Of a stretch of 64,000 nt of DNA, positions 34,386 to 45,766 are shown in pieces. Below the pieces are notes generated by a model. The model worked only from the letters and a program-made list of their open reading frames with translations, was not told the DNA's origin and did not search any database. The stretch spans positions 248,001 to 312,000 of the forward strand of contig SCHM01000003.1 of assembly GCA_004123355.1 (NCBI GenBank), read 5' to 3'. The stretch is from Amphirosellinia nigrospora. Its lineage: Eukaryota; Ascomycota; Sordariomycetes; Xylariales; Xylariaceae. Position numbers and translations under genes: made by a program. How positions within the stretch are numbered: the stretch's first letter is position 1; every line of letters starts with the position of its first letter.

Positions 34386-37300
34386 TCAAGACCAGCTTAA
34401 AGTCCAATCTGCAGTCCAGGCCCCTTTCTCAGTATATGTTTTCAATCCGTCTACCCGAAGAACACGGGATGCGGAATCGAAGTGCCAGCTCTCGCCATCG
34501 AGCCTCGTTTCGCCGAAGGTGACTTCAGATACATCTCCCTCAACGCCGAGAATCGTCACATAATCCAGGGGATTCTCATCCTGGTAGTCGCCAGACCCCT
34601 TTGCTGCAAGTGCTGATGTGGAAACGGAGAACTAGTAGATAAGTTAGTAGACCATATGATATGAGACATGTGCGCAACTCACATCAATCCAAGACGTGGT
34701 TCTCGGCTCCACGCTCTGGCCATCATCAATGTACACCCCACCACTTGCCTCCCTTTCGCGTTGAGCGCCACGAGCAATGACCATGGGCTAGCTCTCACGG
34801 CTGTCGTGGTTAGTCCTGCCTCGTGCATGGGTACCACACTTCCGCCACGCACGTATAAGGGGATGTGGCCAAGCGGCGCTTCGATTGTCACGTTCTGCCC
34901 GGCCTCTACGTCGACGATAGGAGTCTGAGTATACCAATCGTACCAGGTGGTGCCGGAGCCGACGCCAGGAAATACGCCGTCAACAGTCGTCGCACCCTCG
35001 TTGAGAACCGGCGTGACTAGGATCGAGCTACCAAGCATGAATTGACGATCGGCGTCGGCGAGCCATGGCTCGTCAGGAAATTCCCATGCCAAGGCGCGCA
35101 TCGTGGTCGATCCTGTGGAGTGACTTAGGTAGAACGTCGTGTAGATGTACGGGAGCAGGGCGTAGCGGATCTTCATCGCCGTTTTGCTTGCTTCTATTAC
35201 GGAGGGCCACCGGTATGGCTCCTGCGAGATGCCGTTGATATCGTTGTGGTTCCGGTAGAAGGGGAAGAAGGCGGAAAGCTGCATCCACCTGTTGCAGAGC
35301 TCCTCATTCACGTTCCCGGCAAACCCGCATGTGTCGACACCAAACATGGGGATGCCGTATAAGGAGAACGACAGTGCCTGTGGAATGGAAAAGTAGAGAT
35401 ACGGCCAGTTCGAGTAATTATCGCCACTGATGCCTTGTTTAGAGTTGACGGGTAGTATGAAGTACGATGGCTGAAACTTACCCCCAATGGCCGGCAAGTC
35501 TGCCAGAGCCTGCCAAGGTAGATCGTCCGATAATAAACGGCCGCTTTTTTGGGAAAATGTTTAAAAGGGCATAATATGTCGCATTTAAGTATTGGTGACC
35601 CCAGACATTATGGAAATCATATTGTAGGTCCCATCACCGTTCGTTGCATTCGGACTCATAGTATGACCGCCGAGTTCACCGTGATAATTGTTGACCACGT
35701 AAGGAGGGAATTCGACGTCGCGCGTATCGGCGGTTGTGGACTCTACCATGGCGGAGGACGAGGATACTGAGTCGGCCAGGCTATAATTTCTCTCGCTACT
35801 ACCACAACTGCCTAAGCAAAATGACGATACTTCATTCATATCGATCCAGATGCCGTCGAAAGGGATCTTCTTGTGATACTCGGTGACCTCAGATATCCAC
35901 CATTGATTCGTGCTGGCACCCCCGGATAACGCACCCATCCAATCAACCCAAGCTGTTGTTGTTGTTAGCACAAAATAGATCCATCATGCTGAGAACCTAC
36001 GTACTGCAGTATCCAGGCCAAACTTGTCCTACGTATAGTGACCCGTCGGGGTTCGTCACGAAGGCTTTTTGTTGAAGTCGGTCGAACGGAGGATACTCAT
36101 CACTCTTGTTGCCTGCTATCGGCACATAGATCCCGGCGTCTATGATGGGGATGTAGTGCTGGTTCTTGTCATGGAGCTTTGGAGAAACTCGAAGCCCTGA
36201 TCATATGGATAACGATCCGGATCATTTTCAAAGTCTCGGTAGGTCTTCATGTAGTCAATATCATCTACAACCTAGTCAATATCGTAGGTGAAGGATAAGC
36301 AGAGTTCCAGCTGATGACAACGTACTCCAGATGTTTCGAGAGGAATCTCATTCTTGGCGAAGTTGTCCACGACTTCCTGAACAACAGACCAGTTTTGGTA
36401 ACCCCACCGACATTGATGGTACCCAAACGTCCAATACTGTTGCATCGCAGGAAGCCCAATGGCGCTTGTTTGGTATGATTTAGTGACCCGGTCCTGGGTT
36501 GGACCTTCGAAGAAGTATAGATCTATGGTGCCACCCAATGCCCTCCAGGTGATGTCCTCATCTCGCAACAGAATCTCCTGCGTATGCACATTCCGCTGAA
36601 ACACGCCATGCGTGAACGATCTGTATTGGACCGATTTATCGGCGGGATCCGCAGCATAGGTCAACTTACCATCTGGACCAACTTCAAAATATCGAGTGTC
36701 GAGGTAAGTTGGGTGAAACCCATATAAATTAGCGTCAATGATGTCGCCTACATCTGCATTATGCAGCGTTCCTGAAACAATCAGTCGACGATCACTCACA
36801 AAGAGAGGATGGACACATACTTGTAAGATTATTCCCCAATCTCAGGCTGTGAATGGTCTCCCCTAAGCCGTATAGGTTGTAGTTATCCGGTAAAGTAGAC
36901 TTGAATTCGATGAATTGGTCTTCATAGACAAGCTGAGTGCCCTCCGTTGTGAACAGGACGTCACCGGTGCTCTTTCGCGTAATTGTAAACGAGAAGGTCG
37001 GGTCATCGCTCCATGAGAAGTCGAGGTCACTCTCCGACATCCCATCGACTTCGGCTTTGGGCTTTGGCACCAGAGCTTCAGGGAGAATGAACCACGACTG
37101 GTTGGTTTGGCCGATATACTTGGGTAGTATCTCAACATGAAGCCTGTCTGCAGCTTGACGCTCCACGATGAGACTCAGTGCCTCGATATCAGTGCCGTAG
37201 ACATTACAAGGGTCCCCAGCCAAGATCAGATCGGCGGTCAAGCCGATAGGGTTTCAGCCACGTTCAATGCCTTATATCCAGGACATACGGATTGAGGGTC

Positions 37301-37414
37301 CACGGCTTCTGGGTCATGAATATTCGGAATAACAGCCACATCGTCTCGCACATTGAGTGTAGCTGATGACGATGGGGATTGTATGAGAATAAGGCAGCTA
37401 GGGTAATGATCATG
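34386..37414 (-). CDS. Secreted GH31 alpha-glucosidase-type enzyme
   Basis: Glycoside hydrolase family 31, eukaryotic secreted type (alpha-glucosidase or alpha-xylosidase). Start at 37414 (GCCACCATG context) opens a hydrophobic leader MIITLAALFSYNP. In order: VCPGYKALNVAETL, ILAGDPCNVYGTDIE, GLGETIHSLRLGNNLT, DTRYFEVGPDG, GLPAMQQYWTFGYHQCRWGY, DIDYMKTYRDFENDP, the nucleophile motif DGIWIDMNEVSSF, RPFIIGRST, the acid/base region GHWGGDNYSNWPYL, GIPMFGVDTCGFAGN, FYRNHNDI, PYIYTTFYLSHSTGS and a beta-rich C-terminus ending WTADWTLSWS. Introns follow NNLT, the LETSG region, PGYC, GHWG and SWID. Single-base breaks: run at 37374-37377, and near 37233, 36180, 35605 and 34750. A longer upstream frame to 37668 exists but adds no recognisable domain. 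Unlike the GH31 at 1965 it is clearly secreted. Confidence 0.85.
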
Positions 37415-38664
37415 GTGGCGAGTAGGGCTACGGCTCGTACTGTCTCTCCACGGCGTCTCTTGATGTGTAGGGAGCCATAGAGAGTCAGAGCTGAGGAGGA
37501 GAGAAGGCTTGATATAAAGATGAACTGAGAAAGCGGGGTTAGATTCTCGTACCAGTCTTCTAACCTAGCGTAGACCAGACTAGCGATCTGGTGTGGTAGC
37601 AGTGACCAAGTCATTCCGTCCATATTGCCGCTGAGGAAGTGCATTTCCGTTGTTACGGCAGACGTCATTGAGCATTACGAGAATACCCAGTACAGGATCA
37701 TCTGGCCTGGTCTTCTCTGGCTAGAAGGATCTGTCTTGAGGGGTCATATAAGACCAGATGCTGATGCCGATAGTGTCTTGATGTTTGTGTATAGTAGTAT
37801 TGTTTTCCGTGATAGGTCGACTCACAAGAATATACGGATTGTAGGTCGCCTATTTATCACTAAGTTAAATAGGACTAAGATGTCGAGATAGTGAGCATGG
37901 CAAGTACGTGATAATGAAATACAAAGGGCTGCTACATGAGCCTGAGGCAAGTAAATAGAAGCGCAAAAGCTGATTGACCAGTGGCGAGTGTACTTAGACC
38001 GGACGAGACCCGGAGACGGGGAGGTTGAAGTGGTAACCCAAGCCCCTGGGCGTTACAGGGATGGACGGGTCGGTCCCCCGCAACGACCTCGGGGAAATGG
38101 CCCCTCACTACATCATAACTGCTGCAGCTTCAGCTCGAGGGGGCAAATGAAATACCAGCAGGTAGGGCATTGTTCGTATTGAATGTTTGAATGTGTTCCC
38201 AATGTAGTAGGTCGAAATAAACTCAATCGCCGTGTGACTTATACAGAACGTGGACAACATCCATCACGTCACGGGTGTTGATATGATATCTCTTATTCAT
38301 GCATAGTTCTGGATAGTTCCATTACCTTTATTACCTACCTAGGTACCTACTTACCCCGGATTCCGTACCTGACTAAGAGGTAGAGGTACCGGTAACTCAA
38401 TTTCGCCCCACCGCGTCCCGTCAGATTCGGATGCTAGGGGTTTCCTTCCCGCTAGCAGCTCCGATATCTACCTCTTACTTAGAACTAACCTAGTATCAAT
38501 AATCCATCCCATCCCCATCATCATTCAACGCCCCAACACAACACCACTCGACAGCTCCTTCATCCACCGTTGCCGCCATCAGGCCGCGCCGCAGATAGAT
38601 CGAACCAGCAAGACAGACTCCAATTCCAACTTCATAAAAACAAACCAAAAGTAGAACGCATCGC
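37415..38664. other. Intergenic region with palindromic repeat
   Basis: About 1.25 kb between divergent genes. The minus-strand frame of the GH31 leader stays open up to 37668 with two hydrophobic segments, but there is no evidence it is translated. A CCTAGGTACCTA repeat occurs at 38333-38355. Nothing else recognised. Confidence 0.4.
38333..38355. repeat. CCTAGGTACCTA-type palindromic short repeat
   Basis: Second clear copy of the dispersed palindromic motif described at 27496-27522. Confidence 0.5.
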
Positions 38665-39456
38665 ATGGCAGCCGCCACGGCATCGGGCCCGACGGCCCAC
38701 GACCTCGCCCAGCAGTGCTCGACCACACGGCGCCCAGCTACAGCTTCAGCTTCTCGCCCTTCCTGCGCACCACCTACGGCCACGGCTACTCGCCCAACCG
38801 GCCCGTATGCAAGGCCTTCCTCGCCGGCCACTGCCCGCCGGCGCCCAGTGCCCGGACCGCCACGCCACCTCGTCGACGCCCTCGCCGTCGGCCCCGCCGG
38901 CAACGCCTCGTACAACTCGCTCGTCTGCAAGCACTGGCTGCGCGCCCTGTGCAAGAAGGGCGAGGGCTGCGAGTTCCTGCACGAGTACAACCTGCGCAAG
39001 ATGCCCGAGTGCAACTTCTTCGTGCGCAACGGCTACTGCTCCAACGGCGACGAGTGTCTGTATCTGCACATCGACCCCTCAGCAAGCTGCCGCCCTGCCC
39101 GCACTACGACCGCGGCTTCTGCCCCCTCGGCCCCACCTGCAGCAAGCGCCACGTCCGCCGGAAGCTGTGCCTCTGCTACCTCGCCGGCTTCTGCCCGAGG
39201 GCAAGGCCTGCAAGGAGGGCGCCCACCCGCGCTGGGACAAGAACCTCGAGAAGCCCGTCGCCAAGGCTGACGTCGTGCGCGAGGAACGGGACCGGAGGGA
39301 AGAAGGCCTGGACGACGAGATGCGCGACTTTGCCGGCGGCCGCAGGGATAGGGACGATAAGTTCGGCGGCGGACGCGGCGATCGCTTCGGTGGTGCGAGA
39401 GGTGGCCGGTGGCGCGGGAGGGGCGATCGGAAGTTTAGGGGAGGGGGCACCATTGA
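38665..39456 (+). CDS. yth1: CCCH zinc-finger mRNA 3'-end processing factor (YTH1/CPSF30-like)
   Basis: Core subunit of the cleavage and polyadenylation factor that recognises pre-mRNA 3' ends. Start [17 protein letters not shown]. Zinc-finger segments occur in order but in alternating frames: [11 protein letters not shown] with [67 protein letters not shown] and [11 protein letters not shown] with [10 protein letters not shown], that is five CCCH fingers as in YTH1. A charged and then RG-rich tail follows ([17 protein letters not shown]). About five single-base frame changes are needed (near 38715, 38835, 38885, 39080 and 39200). The end at 39456 assumes one G missing from the last G run; otherwise the frame continues to 39583 without family resemblance. 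The very GC-rich sequence may explain the errors. Confidence 0.82.
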
Positions 39457-40317
39457 GATGACATGTCTTGACCACGGCAACACCGCAACTCTCAAACTAC
39501 CCAATACCCGGCCATCTAGCATCTCAGTCAACGCCATATCCGCCTCCGCTGTTGATAGTAGACAGCCTGATAGACCTTGGTAGATTGTATCACGACTTCA
39601 TCAGACTTGATCCGGCGACTAGCCGACTGTGCCGCCCACGACCGCTGTCTAATGCGATGAACTTCGCCAAGTTATATACCATACACACCATTCAAGATCT
39701 TGTGCCGAATAAGGCCCTACGAATTGGGCCCGAGCGTTATCACAAATCCCCAAGGGCTTAACGAGGATTACAAACCCGCGCTAGTGGGCGAGGGCAAGCC
39801 ACAGACATTTGTACACCCCGTAGCGGCATAGTCACTCATACATAGATACCCAAATTAATCACAAAAGACGGCAACGGAAATATATGACATGCCATAGAGA
39901 AAACCCCGCCCAATTTATATTGAATTCCGGATGATGCGTGTGGCAACGTGACTGCGGGAGCCGTGAGGACATTGATTAGCCTACGATATACTCTCCCCCA
40001 TAGCAAGAATGGAGTGTTCCTTTCCCTCAAAGCAAAAAAAGGTTACGCCTAGACGCCCATCAGATCATATATGTGCGTATGTACAATTCGTGAGTCATTA
40101 GACCATTTCAAGATGCGTGCACCATTCATGACATCGCCGTGGGCCAGTATGCTTGGTTCAATCCTCTTTCCAGACACTGCCGTATTCCGAGTTAGTCATG
40201 GCTCTCTTCAGGCTGGGGTTATCAACACTTCAGTTCCGCGCAATACGGCACAAGGATCAGACCAATAGAGACTGTTCACTGTTGACGAAGACAGATTGGA
40301 TAACGTCTGCTAATCAC
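39457..40317. other. Intergenic between convergent genes
   Basis: 3' flanks of the YTH1-like and DUF1776 genes. No coding region recognised. Confidence 0.5.
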
Positions 40318-42012
40318 TTACTTGGCACTTTTTTCGTAATCCTGGCTTACGGCTATGTACTCACCGCCCTCGCTCCCGCTCTTCTCACCCTCACTACCGC
40401 TGCTGCTGCTGCTGCCGCTGCCGCTGCCGCTGCCACTATCGCAGGAGCCCTCCCAGGTGCTCAGCTCGTCGACACGGCGGATGCCCATCATCCAAGCCAC
40501 CAACCCGCGCGGCGCCCACCGGCCCACGAGGCCGTACAGGCCGGCGCCGAGTCCCACGCGGACCACGTCGGTCGTCTCGGACCCGTCGAGCACGTCGAAC
40601 ACGGCATGGTGCAGGTCGCGCAGGGCGCTGCCCGCAGTCCGCGCACGCGGCCCGCCGAGATGGCCGACGACGACTGCGACTCGTAGTTGCGGGCATAGGC
40701 GAGGCGCGCGGCCTCGGGCCACTGCTGCGTCTCGACCGCCGGTGGCAGCGACCCGGCAGCGTGCGGGCCCGCGCCGGCACGAACCCCGTGAAATCAAAGG
40801 TGCCCAGCTGCAGGTGCGTCACGGGGATCTGCAGCGGCCGCAGCTCGGCCGTCAACACCTCGGTGAAGGCGGACAAGGCCGAGCACACGGTGGCCTCGGG
40901 TGCGTGGAAGGGCGGGTTGATGGAGGAGATGATGGAGGGCGTGAAGACGAGCACCTTGGGGGTCGGGGCCGCCGTCTTCTCGGGGCCACTACCACCCTGG
41001 TTCGAGGCGAGGGGGGTGGCGTCAGGCGTGAGGTGAGGAGCGGCAGGAAGGCCTGGATGGTGAGGATGGGCTGCAGCAGGTGTGTGTTGAAGAGGTCGGC
41101 GAAGTTGGAAGGGGGGATGGTGGCGATGGGTGAGGTCTGGTAGTGGAGAGAGGGGATCAGGATGACGGATGTCAGTGTCAGGTAGCTGGGCTTCGCGCGC
41201 GGCACGGCGGCATGGGGCGTCTGGAGATAGGCGACGAAGCGCTCGATCGAGGCACCCGCACTCGGGGGCTGGAAGTAGAGAGAGAACCACGTCAGTCCCA
41301 GTTCGCCGCAATTGCATGCCGATGCCACCCGAGGTTCCTCTAAGGTTCCTCGGTCATTCATGGATAGGTCATTCAATACTCACATCGGTGATATCGATAC
41401 TCAGTCCCGGATATCGGGCCGTGACAAGCTCTGGACCATGACCTCGTCGTCGATAGTGCTGCACACGACATAGACGATGAAGCCCCTCCGCTCCAGGTCC
41501 AGGGCGAGCGACTTGGTCAGCGGTAGCGAGGGCGAGCCGGCGATAACGACAACCTCGACCTGCCGCCGTTCCTAGCGCGCCTCGCCCGCCTCGACTTATG
41601 AAGGAGCCGGCTGTAGCGGACGGTGCGGTAGGCCACGTACCCGACGACACAGATAAACACGCTGCCGGTGACTCTATGGCGGTAGACCCAATTCTGCATC
41701 CTCTCCCACGTCGATAGATGCATGAGGGGCATGGGCGGCGGGACGGCACGTTCGGACGAGCGTAGTCGGGTATCCAGGGCGTCGAGGAGAGCGTGTCCCG
41801 CACTTGCTCGGCCGCCTTGTCGACGGCCTTGTCGATGTAGCCAGCCACCTCGCCCGAGTACTGGCGGACGTGGTGGGCACGGAGGAGAGCTGTCACATGC
41901 CATGCGTCCGTCAGCCAACACTCGCTCGACACGGACAATGAGACAAATGGAAACGGAGATGAAGACGAAATACACTTACCAGGTCCCAGAACTGCTGATC
42001 GTCAGCGGACAT
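40318..42012 (-). CDS. DUF1776 (YSC83-like) short-chain-dehydrogenase-fold protein
   Basis: Ascomycete family DUF1776, related in fold to short-chain dehydrogenases; yeast member YSC83 is of unknown function. Exon 1 (41980-42012) encodes MSADDQQFWDL, joined over intron 41890-41979 to LSSVP, then HVRQYSGEVAGYIDKAVDKA and STPWIPDYARPN. A membrane-like stretch (VFICVVGYVAYRT) comes before the Rossmann-like part, where SLSIDITD, SAGASIERFVAYLQTPHA, LLQPILTIQAFLPLLTS, VLVFTPSIISSINPPFHAPE and THLQLGTFDFTGFVPAR are recognisable. The C-terminus has a Ser/Gly tract (GSGSGSGSSSSSGS) and ends AVSQDYEKSAK. About seven single-base frame changes are present, one at the G run 41875-41877 (C run on the coding strand). 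Biochemical role unknown. Confidence 0.78.
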
Positions 42013-43298
42013 GTTTCCGTCGTTTCTGGCGGTATGTCTTGTCTTGTCTGGTGTGGTGAAGAAGCAGCAGGAGAGAAGAGGGCGAGGAAGATTGATAGTC
42101 CATGCATGTATGTATGTACGTGCTGTGCTGTGAGGCAAGGTGTGTAAGTGAGTAATAATGAATTCCTACCTACTTACATCTGGTGCATATTGCCCCACTA
42201 TGTAGAACTAGTGTACCCAATACCAGCTAAACAGGTAACTAAACTACTCCACTGGGGGGCCGTCTAGACTGAACCCTCCCATAAACTACACCTAAAGAGG
42301 TAGATAGATAGGTACATGCTCCAAGAAAGAGGTCAGGAAAGAGGTCAGGAAAGAGGTGGGATGACTTGCAGCAGCAAGCAGCTGTCCGTCAACTGGTTTG
42401 CTCGTTGGCAGTCAATCAACTGACCGCCTCTTTGTTTTCTTTATCTACTTTGGGTGGGTGTTTCGACGGAGCTTGGACCAATTGATTTAGTCTTTTCAAC
42501 TCCAACCACACCCACCACACTCCGATTCTCACGACAACTCAACATAACAGGAGTTGGTGTTGTTACCTCGGTGCTATGCTCCGCCGTTTGACTTGAAGCC
42601 TTGCCCTACTTCATTGCCCCCTGAAGGAAATAAGGCAATATATTGTTTCGTGACCCGGAAAAAGGCAGTCATAGGCAAATATACCTGAGTCATCATGCAA
42701 CAGCCACTTAGGTAGACTGTAGCTGTCAAGCGTGATGCTCCGAAAGGTAGTTTTCTCCAAACACCCTGAACATGTCTGGACGTGTCGATATGATCAACGT
42801 AGCCAGCTGTATCAGTCCTAATAGACTCACCACGGCCCAAAGCTGAAATTGGGCAGCCCACTCATATTGCCAGTACTACAATGTCACGCCGTCCGTCGGG
42901 TATCGCAATCCCAGGCTTGCGTTGAAGGTGGGTGGAAACCACTTGTGCATCATTGTAAGATATCAACGCGTGGATTATAGGGGGCGGATAGTAATCACGA
43001 TGAGAGCGAGATGCGGGGGTCAGATATACTATCGCCCTTTCATTGTTGCGCTCATGCGTCCTTTGGGGTTGGGCGTTCGGGCATTACTAGAAGTGTTCGT
43101 GTGTGGCGTTCACCAGTTGAGTAATGACATATCGGAACCAGCAATATATCATGGATAGATGATAAGCAGGCAATATACACCACGTACAGTATCCCAAGCC
43201 TCCTAGAGACTGCCGAGTGGTGTCATGAGAACATCAACGACGACAAAACTTATAACACGAGACATGAGTCAGTCAACTCTACCTAAGCAACAGCAGAC
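42013..43298. other. Intergenic, no gene recognised
   Basis: About 1.3 kb between divergently transcribed genes. A directly repeated GAAAGAGGTCAG occurs near 42325-42350. A plus-strand frame at 42922-43158 has no recognisable domain. Confidence 0.4.
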
Positions 43299-45037
43299 AT
43301 GGACTACTCTAAAGCCAATTCGCTCACTACCTTGACTTCGCCGCCAATGAACTCTGTTATTGTTGGTGGCCAGGGCGCATTGGTTGTGAAAGGCATGGCC
43401 CTTCAGTGCGTCATTATACTGTTCGTTCTTGTCCCTCTTTCTTATCCGATATACGCTCTATATCTGCATCCCCTTCGAACGTACCCTGGTCCAAAGCTAT
43501 CAGCCGTGACTCGATTGCCGTACTGGATCGCCTGTCTAAAAGGGCATCAAGTTCGATGGTTGACCGAGCTACATGCCCAATACGGGCCCGTGGTGAGATT
43601 CGGACCGAATGATTTAAGCTACACTGACGGGCGAGCCTGGAGGGACATATACCAGGTCCCCAAGGGTAAAAAGGAGAATAGAAAGGATGTTACATTCCAC
43701 CCGCCCTCCATTAACGGCGTGCCAAAACCTCGTCTACCAGAACGACGTCACCCACCACGCGAGGCTAAGACACGCCCTGTCACCCGCATTTTCCAAGGCC
43801 GCTCTAAGCTCAGGAGCCGCTACTTCAGAAATACGTCGACCTTCTCATCACCAGGGGTCGCGCAGCCACCAAGATTGACATAACGGAGCTTCTAAACTTC
43901 ACAACATTCGACATCATGGCCGACTTCGCCTTTGGGCAGTCATTACATATGCTGGAGAAGGGCCAATACTCAGATTGGGTGGCGAAAGTGTTCAGTTCCT
44001 TAAGGGTACGTTGACATAAAGGGGCATGCTAGCTTCAAATGGTCATTAACTTTAGTAGGTCCTCCCCTTCGTACAGATGATTGAATTCTACCCACTCGCT
44101 AAGAGACTGCTTGCACTTGTTGAGCCCAAGGCCATCTCTCAAATGCGTCACGAGCATTTCGACCACACGGTCGTACGCGTTAACAAGCGCCTAGCTCAAG
44201 GGTCAGGGAAACAGGACCTTTGGGATTTTGTTCTTGAGTCTAATAGTCTCACTCTCGAGGAGATGCACGTCAACGCCGAGCTTTTCATGACGGCTGGTTC
44301 AGAAACAACTGGTATGCAGTTTTGCCTGATAAATAGATATCTGGAAAAGAGTTATTTCTAACCTCTCCTAGCTTCACTACTCACGGGCGTGACCTACTAT
44401 CTCGTTTCAGACCCTGACAGGATGAAAGCATTAACTAGTGAGATCAGAGAGAGATTTCAAAGTAGTAAAGATATTACCTTATCAAGTTTAGCACCAATGC
44501 CTTACTTGAACGCATGTAGGAAGTTGTCAACCCCTATTTACCCGATTCATGTCAGTAACCGCTCCTAGGCATCAGAGAGGGTATGAGGGTCTACCCTCCC
44601 GTCCCATCCGGTCTGCCCCGGATAGTTGCTGAAGGCGGTAACTCAATTCTGGGCAAATGGGTCCCCGGGGCACTCGTGCATCAGTTCATCAGTTTGCAAC
44701 TTACCATTCCCCCGAAAATTTCAGGCAAGTTATTTATCACCGTTTTTCATTGTTTCCATTAGATTCATCTCTTGCCTATTCCCAGACTGACCCAATCAGA
44801 GACCCCGATAAGTTCGCACCCGAACGCTGGTTGGGTGATACTGCTTATGAGGACGATAACCGCAACGCACACCAGCCTTTCTCAGTAGGCACAAGGAACT
44901 GTCTAGGCATGAGCCTCGCTTGGCACGAGATGAGGTTGATGCTTGCGAAACTGGTGTACGAATTCGACATCAAGTCAGATGCTGGCCCTGATTGGCTCGA
45001 CCAGAACGTCTACGTCATCTGGAACGCAAGCCCTTGA
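43299..45037 (+). CDS. Cytochrome P450 monooxygenase (isotrichodermin C-15 hydroxylase-like)
   Basis: Microsomal P450 with N-terminal membrane anchor (ALQCVIILFVLVPLSYPIYAL) and proline-rich hinge (LHPLRTYPGPKL). Motifs: GPVVRFGPNDLSYTD, AWRDIYQ, HHARLRHALSPAFS, NFTTFDIMADFAFGQS, I-helix FMTAGSETT, K-helix ExxR in CIREGMRVYPPVP, PERW in FAPERWLG, and the heme loop FSVGTRNCLGMSLAWHE. Introns include 44006-44058, one after SETT, one after PYLNA, and 44725-44799, which has a GC-AG boundary (GCAAGT donor). Frameshifts: near 43720, 43815 and at the G run 44667-44670. Overall layout resembles the CYP65-type group that includes trichothecene-pathway hydroxylases, but such proteins are widespread and the substrate is unknown. 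No backbone synthase is in the window. Confidence 0.85.
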
Positions 45038-45608
45038 TTTGCCAGCTCGAGGATGCTACGCGGCCACAATAGCATCTTCAGTTAGGCTAGCAAGGTATAG
45101 GACACTACCGTGAACATGGTTCGAAATCCCGGTGCCAATATGCGATCGCTAAATTTCCTATACTTCATTAGTTGACCAACCACTTTCTCTACTTCAAGCT
45201 TGTTAGCATATCCCAGTGCATCCTGAGCCCATTTGGTCCTCAATCTCTCTCGTTTTTATTTGGTTGGTGAACAACAAGGTTTTCTATTTTTTGTAGTCGT
45301 TTGAGCTTCAAACGATCTGGGCTTGTCATGACGCGATCGTATATCAAGGAGATAGAGAGGCTCTTACCTCTATATAGTAGGGAGAACGAGGGTAGTTTTC
45401 GACACCTCTGTGCAATGATATGTATTACAGAGTTGCTGACACGGTCGAGTGTCGTTCCGTGATAATACTCTCTATTCCGGCTGCTGTTAACACCCCTACA
45501 TCTACTTATTCCCTACCGATACCATCCGAATTGACCTCGACATCACTTTATCAATTCTCGTTTCACTTTGCTATAATACGTACCTTTTAATTGTTATTAT
45601 TATTATCA
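45038..45608. other. Flank between P450 gene and retrotransposon
   Basis: 3' flank of the P450 gene. Base composition is normal until the retrotransposon boundary at 45609; TTATCA at 45603-45608 is the left copy of its target duplication. Confidence 0.5.
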
Positions 45609-45766
45609 TGAAGTCACGCCACATTACCCCAGCCACATTACCCCAGCTATTTTAAGAATAAAAAAATCTTTTATATATAGCTTAGTTACGCCTACGGAAA
45701 TAGTTTAAAGACCTTCGCGCAATAACAAGTATAAATGACCTACCTTATATTACAAAGTCCCTAATA
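45609..45766 (+). repeat. Left LTR of the Ty3/Gypsy-type element
   Basis: Begins TGAAGTCACGCC and ends GTCCCTAATA. It contains the shared segment TTACGCCTACGGAAATAG and AAAGACCTTCGCGCAA. Compared with the right copy, it carries several extra A/T changes, for example CTAATA against CTGACA at the end. Confidence 0.85.

Noticed and set aside
38496-39069. Long minus-strand frames opposite the YTH1 gene
   Set aside because: They are shadows of a GC-rich coding strand; the CCCH finger motifs are on the plus strand.
40372-40446. Plus-strand CTGCCGCTGCTG-type tract as a microsatellite or plus-strand protein
   Set aside because: It is the Ser/Gly-coding C-terminal tract of the DUF1776 protein read on the other strand.
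43299-45037. P450 as part of a secondary-metabolite cluster
   Set aside because: No polyketide, peptide or terpene synthase and no transporter in the window; a transposon borders it on one side.
45120-45145. GGTTCGAAATCC-like tRNA B box
   Set aside because: No matching A box or cloverleaf-forming sequence around it.
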